A stretch of 7,682 bases of DNA from Chryseobacterium gleum (GTDB lineage: Bacteria; Bacteroidota; Bacteroidia; Flavobacteriales_D; Crocinitomicaceae), in the NCBI GenBank assembly GCA_945877045.1, contig CAMCQW010000091.1:1-7682 (forward strand), read 5' to 3'. Each line of letters opens with the position of its first letter. Within the stretch, counting starts at the first letter, position 1. Shown here in pieces: positions 1-6,251 of the stretch. The notes below the pieces were generated by a model. That model saw only the letters and a program-made list of their open reading frames with translations, made no database searches and was not told where the DNA came from. Both the position numbers and the translations under genes were made by a program.

Positions 1-1
1 C

Positions 2-496
2 ACCCCGCAAACCCCCGATTGTAATAATTGTGTTTTATTGCATCTGTGTGCTTCAAAAGCAAATGGAACCGTTAGTCAGCGACCAGTTAAATTAAAAAAA
101 ACAAAAACGAAACACCGATTTTTTGTTTATAAAATTTTTGCGCTCGGCAATGATACATTTATTCAAAAACGAACGGGAAAAGACATTTGGCAGGGGTTGT
201 ATGAATTTCCCTTGGAGGAATTTGTAGAGAAAAAAGACCAGCTTGATTATATTGAAAGATATAAAAACGAGCTATTGTACCAATCCTTAGAAATTAATCA
301 TGTTTTATCTCACCAACGCATAACGGCTGTTTTTCTTTGTTTTAAAGCGAGTTTAGAAATAGAAAACACACCGAGTGCTTTGCTGCGCATCCCAAGAAAT
401 GAATTGTTTCAGTATCCTGTTCCTGTGCTAATAAATAATTTTTTAAAAAACACAAATGACTTGTCTTTTATGTCCTTTGATGAGAATGTTAACTAA
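2..496 (+). CDS. mutY: Adenine DNA glycosylase MutY, C-terminal part (5' end outside window)
   Basis: MutY is a base-excision repair enzyme that removes adenine mispaired with 8-oxoguanine. The frame is open from base 2, and 164 codons are visible. Residues 7, 10 and 16 of this fragment are cysteines spaced C-x2-C-x5-C, the last three ligands of the [4Fe-4S] cluster of the MutY/Nth family; the first ligand, six residues earlier in the family motif, would lie just off the window. After a Lys-rich linker comes the NUDIX-like C-terminal domain that reads 8-oxoguanine. It contains the typical W-Q-G-L-Y-E-F-P segment (about nt 188-211) and a Leu-Ser-His triplet (nt 305-313) where the family's Phe-Ser-His oxoG-contact loop lies. 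The catalytic helix-hairpin-helix domain is upstream and not visible. A TTG at 38 is not the start, because the cysteine motif runs across it. The identification is firm; only the 5' boundary is missing. Confidence 0.93.
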   Translation, partial: TPQTPDCNNCVLLHLCASKANGTVSQRPVKLKKTKTKHRFFVYKIFALGNDTFIQKRTGKDIWQGLYEFPLEEFVEKKDQLDYIERYKNELLYQSLEINHVLSHQRITAVFLCFKASLEIENTPSALLRIPRNELFQYPVPVLINNFLKNTNDLSFMSFDENVN

Positions 497-501
497 CTTT
501 G
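494..501 (+). promoter_or_regulatory. Possible Bacteroidota -7 promoter element before pepA
   Basis: TAACTTTG is an exact match to the TAnnTTTG -7 consensus of the Bacteroidota primary sigma factor. It begins at the mutY stop codon and lies 13 bases before the first possible pepA start. The only TTTG upstream (476-479) is 14 bases away, shorter than the usual -33 to -7 spacing, so the -33 half is weak. If used, transcription would start near 508 and give a leader of only about 6-12 bases. The match is seen in the sequence; promoter function is inferred. Confidence 0.35.
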
Positions 502-514
502 ACATCTAATTTTA

Positions 515-1909
515 TTGAACGTGCTTTTAAAAGAAAGAAATAACGAAAAAAAATGCAAAACGATTATTCTAATTCAGAACGCGAAAAAAACCGCTAAAGG
601 GACTGGCTCGGACAAGTTTTTAGCAGATGAATTAATAGAAAGCGGCGAGTCATGGGCGTTTTTAAAAAACGAAAAAGGAATTAACATCCTTGTTAATGAC
701 AATGAAATGAGTGATGAGGCTTTACGTATTGTTGGCCATGACATCTTTCATTTTTTAAAAGACAAAGTCACAGAGGCGGAAATTGATGGGGCGAAATCCA
801 ATTTGCTGCCATTGCTAGAAGGACTGCTACTTTCGTCTTATCTTTTTGATCGCTTTATGACTAAAAAACCTTCGCTAAAGGTGAAATTTAACTGCATTTA
901 CTATCCGGTGGAAATTAACTCATCACTCTCGGCGGAACTAATTAATATAGTTGATACAGTTTTTTGGGCTAGAGATATGGTGAACTTACCGCTTTCTCAT
1001 TTAAATGCGGAGCAGTTTGCTCAGCAGATAAGTGAATTGTTGTCGCCAATTGGGGTGAGGGTCGGCATTTTAGAAAAATCTAAAATTGAGGCCTTGAAAA
1101 TGGGCGGCTTACTCTCTGTTAACAAAGGTTCAATCGACCCACCAACATTTACTATTGCCGAATATAAACCCGAGGGATACAAAAACAAAAAGCCAATAAT
1201 ATTAATTGGTAAAGGGGTTGTGTATGATACTGGGGGCTTAAGTTTAAAGCCAACACCGGGCTCCATGGACTGCATGAAAAGTGACATGGCTGGCGCCGCC
1301 GCCGTTGTTGGCGCCCTTTGTTTGGCTGCGAAACAAAAATTAAAACTGCACATTGTGGCACTTGTACCCGCAACGGACAATCGCCCAGGAATGAACGCCT
1401 ATACACCAGGAGATGTCATAACGATGTTTAACGGAACAACGGTGGAGGTTTTGAATACGGACGCGGAAGGAAGAATGATTCTTGCTGACGCGCTTTCTTA
1501 CTCAGAAAAATATAATCCCGAATTGGTTATAGATGCAGCAACTCTTACAGGATCCGCTGTTCGAGCGATTGGGACCCACGCCGCAATTGTGATGGGAAAT
1601 GCAAAGGATGAGGTTTTCAATAAGCTTGAAAAGGCAGGAGTGCAAACGCATGAGCGCGTTGTTCGCTTTCCTTTTTGGGATGAATATAAAGAAGATATGA
1701 AATCAAAAATAGCGGACCTAAAAAACATTGGTGGCCCCAATGGAGGGATGATTTCTGCCGGCAAGTTTCTAGAAACCTTTGTTAAAGCACCATACGTTCA
1801 TATGGACGTTGCTGGGCCAACTTGGTTGGACGCGAAAGAAAACTATAAAGGCGTTGACGGAACGGGTTATGGCGTTAGGCTTTTATATCAATTTTTAAAA
1901 AACTACTAA
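515..1909 (+). CDS. pepA: Leucyl aminopeptidase, peptidase family M17
   Basis: This is a cytosolic two-metal aminopeptidase of the M17 family, which removes N-terminal residues, often Leu, from peptides and works as a hexamer in known members. The peptidase domain covers roughly residues 145-462. By comparison with E. coli PepA, the metal ligands are Lys233, Asp238, Asp257, Asp316 and Glu318, and the catalytic residues are Lys245 and Arg320. The family signature NTDAEGRM is at 314-321. The N-terminal 140 residues are the usual variable domain. One extra residue lies between Lys245 and Asp257 relative to E. coli; I recall this as common in Bacteroidota. The start is uncertain: the frame opens at 503 after a TGA and offers TTG at 515 or GTG at 521, with the first in-frame ATG only at codon 65. 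It lies 18 bases after mutY and 4 before pdxA, so it is probably cotranscribed with pdxA. The symbol follows family usage; the exact substrate range cannot be read from the sequence. Confidence 0.93.
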   Translation: MNVLLKERNNEKKCKTIILIQNAKKTAKGTGSDKFLADELIESGESWAFLKNEKGINILVNDNEMSDEALRIVGHDIFHFLKDKVTEAEIDGAKSNLLPLLEGLLLSSYLFDRFMTKKPSLKVKFNCIYYPVEINSSLSAELINIVDTVFWARDMVNLPLSHLNAEQFAQQISELLSPIGVRVGILEKSKIEALKMGGLLSVNKGSIDPPTFTIAEYKPEGYKNKKPIILIGKGVVYDTGGLSLKPTPGSMDCMKSDMAGAAAVVGALCLAAKQKLKLHIVALVPATDNRPGMNAYTPGDVITMFNGTTVEVLNTDAEGRMILADALSYSEKYNPELVIDAATLTGSAVRAIGTHAAIVMGNAKDEVFNKLEKAGVQTHERVVRFPFWDEYKEDMKSKIADLKNIGGPNGGMISAGKFLETFVKAPYVHMDVAGPTWLDAKENYKGVDGTGYGVRLLYQFLKNY

Positions 1910-1913
1910 ACTG

Positions 1914-2996
1914 ATGGAAAAAGAAGAACCGAAACATCAACAAATTAGGGTTGGGATTTCTATTGGAGACATTAACGGAATTGGACCGGAAGTAATAATT
2001 AAAGCGCTGAATGACCTGCGCGTATTGGAAGAATTTACTCCGATAATTTATGGGTCAAGTAAAGCGATTTTACATTGTAAAAAAATATTGGACGCACAGG
2101 ATTTCTCTTTTCAGGTTTGCACATCATCCGATCAAATTGAAAAAAACAAAATAAATGTAATTAATTGTTGGGATCAAATCATCGAGCCTACAATAGGGGT
2201 TCCTACTAGCGAATCAGCAACGCTAGCAATAAAGTCATTAGAAAAAGCGGCCTTGGATTTAGCAAGTGGAGACATTGATGTGTTGGTTACGGCTCCTATT
2301 TCTAAAGAAAGTGTTCAGCAAGCAGGCTTTAAATTCCCCGGTCATACGGAGTATTTGGCGGAAATGGCGGGGCAGGAAGAAGCGCTTATGGTCATGGCAT
2401 CCCCTCTACTTAGGGTAGCGCTAGTGACGACACACACTCCAATAAAAGACGTCCCTCAGAATTTATCAAAAGAAAAAATAAGCAATAAAATCGCTGAGTT
2501 TGATAAGTCTCTCCGAAAAGATTTTGGTATTATGCGCCCAAAGATTGCTGTGCTTGGACTTAACCCTCACGCCGGTGAAAACGGAAAAATTGGGCAGGAG
2601 GAATTAGAAATAATTAACCCGGCAATTTCCGCTTCTAAAAATAACGGGATATTGGTTTACGGGCCATATGCTGCAGATGGATTTTTTGGATCGGAACAAC
2701 GAACTAAATTTGATGGCGTATTGGCAATGTATCACGATCAGGGCTTAGCGGCTTTTAAAGCCTTGGCCTTTGATGAAGGGGTTAATTTCACAGCAGGCCT
2801 GCCAATTGTTCGTACATCGCCAGATCATGGAACCGCATACGATATTGCGCCAAAATATGTGGCCTCTGCTCAATCGATGCGAAGCGCTATTTATTTGGCG
2901 ATTGACATCTATAAAACAAGAAAGTTTGAACGAGAAATTATTTTAAATGCGCTGCCGATTACAGTGGGAGAAAAAGACAAGGCCAACTCAAGATAA
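1914..2996 (+). CDS. pdxA: 4-hydroxythreonine-4-phosphate dehydrogenase PdxA
   Basis: PdxA is a cytosolic dehydrogenase of the DXP-dependent pyridoxal 5'-phosphate pathway. It oxidises 4-phosphooxy-threonine with NAD(P), and the product is condensed with deoxyxylulose phosphate by PdxJ. The 360 residues are slightly longer than the roughly 330 of E. coli PdxA. Visible motifs are the N-terminal GDINGIGPE (residues 18-26), TAPISKE (126-132), PGHTEYL (142-148), and the three divalent-metal histidines His174 (TTHTP), His219 (NPHAG) and His274 (YHDQG). A conserved C-terminal block around 299-310 (VRTSPDHGTAYD) follows. The ATG lies 4 bases after the pepA stop, and the first conserved motif begins at residue 18, which fits this start. 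No pdxJ is in the window. The neighbouring DUF177-rpmF block is often found beside pdxA in Bacteroidota. Confidence 0.96.
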   Translation: MEKEEPKHQQIRVGISIGDINGIGPEVIIKALNDLRVLEEFTPIIYGSSKAILHCKKILDAQDFSFQVCTSSDQIEKNKINVINCWDQIIEPTIGVPTSESATLAIKSLEKAALDLASGDIDVLVTAPISKESVQQAGFKFPGHTEYLAEMAGQEEALMVMASPLLRVALVTTHTPIKDVPQNLSKEKISNKIAEFDKSLRKDFGIMRPKIAVLGLNPHAGENGKIGQEELEIINPAISASKNNGILVYGPYAADGFFGSEQRTKFDGVLAMYHDQGLAAFKALAFDEGVNFTAGLPIVRTSPDHGTAYDIAPKYVASAQSMRSAIYLAIDIYKTRKFEREIILNALPITVGEKDKANSR

Positions 2997-3038
2997 CATT
3001 CTTGTTAAAAGGAGTTTTTTTGTTTAAAAAAATAATGC

Positions 3039-3046
3039 TAACTTTA
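3039..3046 (+). promoter_or_regulatory. Possible Bacteroidota promoter for the DUF177-rpmF-plsX-fabH-accBC operon
   Basis: TAACTTTA matches TAnnTTTG in all but the last base. A TTTG at 3019-3022, the end of a T7G run, could be the -33 element, 16 bases upstream; this is slightly short for the usual spacing. The element sits in the largest gap between genes in the window (73 bases) and would place transcription start near 3052, leaving about 18 bases before the ATG at 3070. No comparable element appears in the short gaps further down, which supports a single transcript through accC. Promoter function is inferred. Confidence 0.42.
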
Positions 3047-3069
3047 CCCCCTTGTTTAACTACCTGAAT

Positions 3070-3588
3070 ATGAAAAAAAACAGCGATTTTGTTGTTCCTT
3101 TTGCGGGTATTAAGCTGGGCGTTCATCAATATGAATTTGAATTTACGCAGACGTTCTTTGAAAATGTACCGCATATGACAATTGAAAATGGACTCTTTCA
3201 TGTTCATCTTGAATTGGAAAAGAAAGAAACCATGTTGAGGGCCAATTTCTTTGCAACGGGAGATGTCACTCAGGCATGTAGCCGATGTAATGAAGGGGTA
3301 GAGGTAGAATTAAACACTGAATTATCAGTGGTTTATAAGTTTGGTACAGATGACGAAGAGGATGAGGGCTTGATAGTCTTACACCCAGATGCTTATGAAA
3401 TTGATGTTTCTCATCCCATTTATGAAATGATTGTAATTGCTCTTTCAGTAGACGCCACTCACCAATCAACGGAATGCAATCAGGAAATGTTAAACATATT
3501 AAAAAAATATACGGGAAACATTCTCGACGAAAATACAGTAATAAAAAAAGAAGACCCTCGATGGGAAGAATTAAAAAAGTTGAATTAA
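3070..3588 (+). CDS. DUF177 / YceD family protein (23S rRNA accumulation)
   Basis: This is a 172-residue protein of the DUF177 (YceD) family, which in E. coli and plant plastids has been linked to 23S rRNA accumulation. The support is its position directly before rpmF, the near-universal arrangement for this family, together with the Cys70-Ser-Arg-Cys73 pair in the middle, an acidic loop after it (DDEEDE, 94-99), and the C-terminal DPRWEELKKL typical of Bacteroidota members. The N-terminus, with a V-P-F-A-G-I-K-L-G-like stretch at residues 9-17, also fits. I chose the ATG at 3070; a TTG at 3052 would add six residues but falls where transcription probably begins. A lone Cys136 sits where other members may carry further cysteines. 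There is no signal peptide or membrane segment. The molecular activity is unknown. Confidence 0.88.
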   Translation: MKKNSDFVVPFAGIKLGVHQYEFEFTQTFFENVPHMTIENGLFHVHLELEKKETMLRANFFATGDVTQACSRCNEGVEVELNTELSVVYKFGTDDEEDEGLIVLHPDAYEIDVSHPIYEMIVIALSVDATHQSTECNQEMLNILKKYTGNILDENTVIKKEDPRWEELKKLN

Positions 3589-3604
3589 TTAAATAGTTAA
3601 CATT

Positions 3605-3796
3605 ATGGCACATCCTAAACGGAAAATCTCCAAAACCAGAAGAGATAAGCGCAGAACGCATATAAATGCAGTGGCTAAAAACATAGCAACTTGCCCAACT
3701 ACGGGACAACCACATTTGTTTCATCATGCTCATTGGCATGAGGGAAAACTGTACTACAAAGGACGAGTTGTAGCAGAAAAAGAAGTTGCTGCTTAA
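3605..3796 (+). CDS. rpmF: 50S ribosomal protein L32
   Basis: This is a 63-residue protein of the large ribosomal subunit. The N-terminus begins [17 protein letters not shown], the basic rRNA-binding tail that defines bacterial L32, and the length is close to the family norm (57 in E. coli). Zinc-binding L32 proteins carry two CxxC pairs. Here only Cys30 remains (C-P-T-T), and the second pair is replaced by a histidine-rich stretch (His37, 40, 41, 43, 45), so this is a zinc-ribbon-reduced form. It lies 16 bases after DUF177 and 13 before plsX, and its leader has no Shine-Dalgarno sequence. Cotranscription with both neighbours is likely. Confidence 0.97.
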   Translation: MAHPKRKISKTRRDKRRTHINAVAKNIATCPTTGQPHLFHHAHWHEGKLYYKGRVVAEKEVAA

Positions 3797-3809
3797 TTCC
3801 ATCATGTAA

Positions 3810-4751
3810 ATGAGGGTAGGCATTGACATTTCAGGGGGAGATTTTGCTCCTATGGCCAATATTAAGGGCGCTATTCTTGCAAAACAATTGCTTGGAGAAA
3901 AGATAAAAATAATCTTAATTGGTAATTCTGATGAGATAGTTTTATCCTTAAAGCAAGAAAATGCAAAAGAAAGTGACTTTGAAATTAGAAACGCTCCTGA
4001 TATTATTACAATGCTTGATCATCCTGCAAGGGCCTTCTCAAAGAAACCGGAGAGTTCAATTGCTGTGGGATTTGATATGCTTTCCAAAGGACTTTTAGAC
4101 GCTTTCGCAAGTACTGGCAACACGGGCGCAATGCTTGTTGGGGCAATCTATAAAATAAATACGGTGCCGGGTATTTTTAGGCCTTGCATAACATCCACCC
4201 TTCCAGCAGTGGATGGTTCTAAAACAATTCTTTTAGACGTCGGTTCTAATGCCGATTGTAAAGTGGATGTCCTTTATCAATTTGCTGTTTTGGGCGCTTT
4301 GTATTCTCAAATTGTTTATGGAATTCAAAACCCGAGAGTTGCCTTGCTAAATATAGGTGAAGAAGAAACAAAAGGAAACCTACTTACGCAAGCGGCCTAT
4401 AAATTGTTCATGGAATCTGATGAATTTAATTTTACGGGAAACATTGAAGGACGCGATCTCTTTGTGGGTAAAGCCGACGTAATTGTTTGTGACGGATTCA
4501 CGGGTAATATCGTTTTAAAACAAGCAGAAGGCCTCTATTCTTTACTTAAGGATAGAGGATTAAACGATGAGTATTTCGAACGATTTAATTATGAAAATTA
4601 TGGAGGTACGCCAATTTTAGGAATTAAAGGAAATGTCATTATTGGCCATGGAATTTCGAATGATATAGCCGTTAAGAACATGCTAATGCATGCATTTGAT
4701 GTCGCAAAATCAAAATTAGCCACAAAAATAAACGAAGCATTTAATAAGTAA
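3810..4751 (+). CDS. plsX: Phosphate acyltransferase PlsX
   Basis: PlsX converts acyl-ACP and phosphate into acyl-phosphate, the donor used by PlsY to acylate glycerol-3-phosphate at the start of phospholipid synthesis; it is a peripheral membrane enzyme. The 313 residues match the family length. Visible motifs are the N-terminal GGDFAP (residues 9-14), [12 protein letters not shown] (101-112), [11 protein letters not shown] (141-151), [12 protein letters not shown] (179-190) and [18 protein letters not shown] (220-237). The ATG at 3810 puts the GGDFAP motif at the expected distance. It is immediately preceded by an in-frame ATG-TAA pair. The stop shares one base with the fabH start (TAATG), which suggests translational coupling. 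Most relatives have Met before the GGD; here it is Ser8, a small oddity outside the clearly essential residues. Confidence 0.96.
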   Translation: MRVGIDISGGDFAPMANIKGAILAKQLLGEKIKIILIGNSDEIVLSLKQENAKESDFEIRNAPDIITMLDHPARAFSKKPESSIAVGFDMLSKGLLDAFASTGNTGAMLVGAIYKINTVPGIFRPCITSTLPAVDGSKTILLDVGSNADCKVDVLYQFAVLGALYSQIVYGIQNPRVALLNIGEEETKGNLLTQAAYKLFMESDEFNFTGNIEGRDLFVGKADVIVCDGFTGNIVLKQAEGLYSLLKDRGLNDEYFERFNYENYGGTPILGIKGNVIIGHGISNDIAVKNMLMHAFDVAKSKLATKINEAFNK

Positions 4752-5740
4752 TGAAGAAAATAACTGCCGCCATTACAGGCGTACAAGGATTTGTTCCAAA
4801 GGACATCTTAAATAATGAAGAGTTGGCAAAAATAGTCGATACTTCTGATGAATGGATTACCTCAAGAACGGGAATCAAAGAGCGCCGAATAATGAAGGAA
4901 GGTGGCTGTTCAGATATGGCAGCAGCGGCTATTGACCAACTGTTGAAAAAAATGAAAATAGATCCACTTGAAATAGATTTAGTGGTCTTAGCGACGGTTA
5001 CTCCAGATTATCCCTTTCCCAGTACCGCTAATGTTTTGTGTGATAAAACCGGCATGACAAATGCTTGGGGATTTGATTTAAATGCGGCTTGTTCTGGTTT
5101 CATATATGCGATATCAACAGGGGCACAATTTATTGAAACTGGAGCCCATAAAAAAGTTCTTGTTGTTGGCGTAGATAAAATGTCATCTATCGTTGATTAC
5201 GAGGACAGAACCACATGTATCATTTTTGGCGATGGGGCCGGAGTCGTTTTACTCGAGCCCAACGAAGAGGGACTAGGAATTCAAGACTTTATTCTACGAA
5301 GTGATGGCTCGGGAAGGGCATATTTGATTCAGCCTGCAGGCGGAACAGTAAACCCTCCGTCTCACGAAACAGTTGATAAGCGAATGCATTTTGTTAAACA
5401 AGAAGGGAAACAAGTTTATAAATTTGCGGTTACTAATATGGCAGATATCTCAGCGGAAATAATGGAAAAAAACAACTTGACAAGTGACGATGTTGCCTGG
5501 CTTGTGCCTCATCAGGCAAACCTTAGAATCATTGACGCTACAGCAAATAGAATGGGGCTTTCAACAGAAAAAGTAATGATAAATATCCAAAAATACGGCA
5601 ATACTACCGCGGCAACACTGCCACTTTGCCTTTGGGATTATGAAAGTCAGTTAAAAAAAGGGGATAATATTATTTTATCGGCTTTTGGAGGAGGATTTAC
5701 ATGGGGAGCGGTTTATATTAAATGGGCCTACAATTCATAA
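4751..5740 (+). CDS. fabH: 3-oxoacyl-ACP synthase III FabH
   Basis: FabH (KAS III) begins type II fatty acid synthesis in the cytosol by condensing an acyl-CoA primer with malonyl-ACP. The 329 residues fit the family (317 in E. coli). The catalytic triad is visible: Cys114 in the N-A-A-C-S-G-F nucleophile motif, His254 in VPHQAN, and Asn284 in KYGNTTAA. The SRTGIKERR segment (38-46) contributes to the CoA-binding region in the family, and a glycine-rich GGGFTWGA (313-320) closes the fold. The triad and the operon position favour the housekeeping KAS III over a secondary-metabolism relative. Primer preference (acetyl or branched) cannot be read here. It overlaps plsX by one base and ends 25 bases before accB. 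Confidence 0.96.
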   Translation: MKKITAAITGVQGFVPKDILNNEELAKIVDTSDEWITSRTGIKERRIMKEGGCSDMAAAAIDQLLKKMKIDPLEIDLVVLATVTPDYPFPSTANVLCDKTGMTNAWGFDLNAACSGFIYAISTGAQFIETGAHKKVLVVGVDKMSSIVDYEDRTTCIIFGDGAGVVLLEPNEEGLGIQDFILRSDGSGRAYLIQPAGGTVNPPSHETVDKRMHFVKQEGKQVYKFAVTNMADISAEIMEKNNLTSDDVAWLVPHQANLRIIDATANRMGLSTEKVMINIQKYGNTTAATLPLCLWDYESQLKKGDNIILSAFGGGFTWGAVYIKWAYNS

Positions 5741-5765
5741 TATTAAATTTTTAACACAAACAAAT

Positions 5766-6233
5766 ATGACAACGGAAGAAATAAGAGAGTTAATTAAACT
5801 TGTTGCCAAAACAGGTGTTGGGAGAGTAGAAATTGAGCGAGATGATTTTTTCATTGCAATTGACGGCGGAACAAACTCCATTCATGAGGCACCGCAAGTT
5901 ATTCAACACGCACCAGTAATTCAACAGGCTGCCGTTTCACCTACTGCGCCTGTAGCACAGGTTGTTACGGAGACGGTCGCGGAAGTTGCAAGTAATTTAC
6001 TTACGATAAAATCGAGCATGATAGGAACCTTTTATCGCTCTACAAGTCCTGAAAAGGAGGCTTTCGTTTCCGTGGGAACGATGATTCAAAAAGGCGACAA
6101 AATTTGTATTATTGAAGCAATGAAGTTGTTTAATGAGATTGAGGCAGAAGTGTCGGGTAAAATAGTAAAGGTTCTGGTAGACGACTCATCGCCTGTTGAA
6201 TACGATCAACCTTTATTTTTAGTTGAGCCATAA
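5766..6233 (+). CDS. accB: Biotin carboxyl carrier protein of acetyl-CoA carboxylase (BCCP)
   Basis: This is a 155-residue BCCP, the subunit that carries CO2 on biotin from AccC to the carboxyltransferase AccA/AccD. The N-terminal 35 residues include the family's short segment [21 protein letters not shown] flexible Ala/Pro/Val/Gln-rich linker (about 40-76) follows, then the biotinyl domain (about 77-155). The biotinylation site is Lys120 in [10 protein letters not shown], and the upstream [10 protein letters not shown] is also typical. The frame remains open back into fabH, with a TTG at 5685. The ATG at 5766 is preferred because the family N-terminus begins there and the overlap with fabH would otherwise be 56 bases. 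It lies 18 bases before accC. Confidence 0.96.
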   Translation: MTTEEIRELIKLVAKTGVGRVEIERDDFFIAIDGGTNSIHEAPQVIQHAPVIQQAAVSPTAPVAQVVTETVAEVASNLLTIKSSMIGTFYRSTSPEKEAFVSVGTMIQKGDKICIIEAMKLFNEIEAEVSGKIVKVLVDDSSPVEYDQPLFLVEP

Positions 6234-6251
6234 CAGTAATAAAATAGACAA

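Noticed and set aside
1021..1380. Minus-strand open frame of 119 codons (and a similar one at 1498-1764) inside pepA
   Set aside because: It is fully antisense to the conserved catalytic domain of pepA and shows no domain of its own.
3015..3032. T7-GTTT-A7 inverted repeat as a terminator
   Set aside because: The stem is made only of A-T pairs, which would be too weak, and the T-run is better explained as part of the promoter region.
3052..3069. TTG start for DUF177 adding six residues
   Set aside because: ATG 3070 gives the usual N-terminus, and the TTG coincides with the predicted transcription start.
3266..3859. 197-codon open frame on the minus strand across DUF177, rpmF and the plsX start
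   Set aside because: It lies antisense to three well-supported genes, its translation is Leu/Ser/His-rich and low in charged patterns, and I recognise no family. It is a shadow of the plus-strand codons.
4685..4696. 12-base palindrome AATGCATGCATT in plsX
   Set aside because: It is short, within coding sequence, with no partner copy noticed and no known site match.
5685..5765. N-terminal extension of accB starting at TTG 5685 inside fabH
   Set aside because: The extension would overlap fabH by 56 bases and precede the family's normal N-terminus, which begins at ATG 5766.
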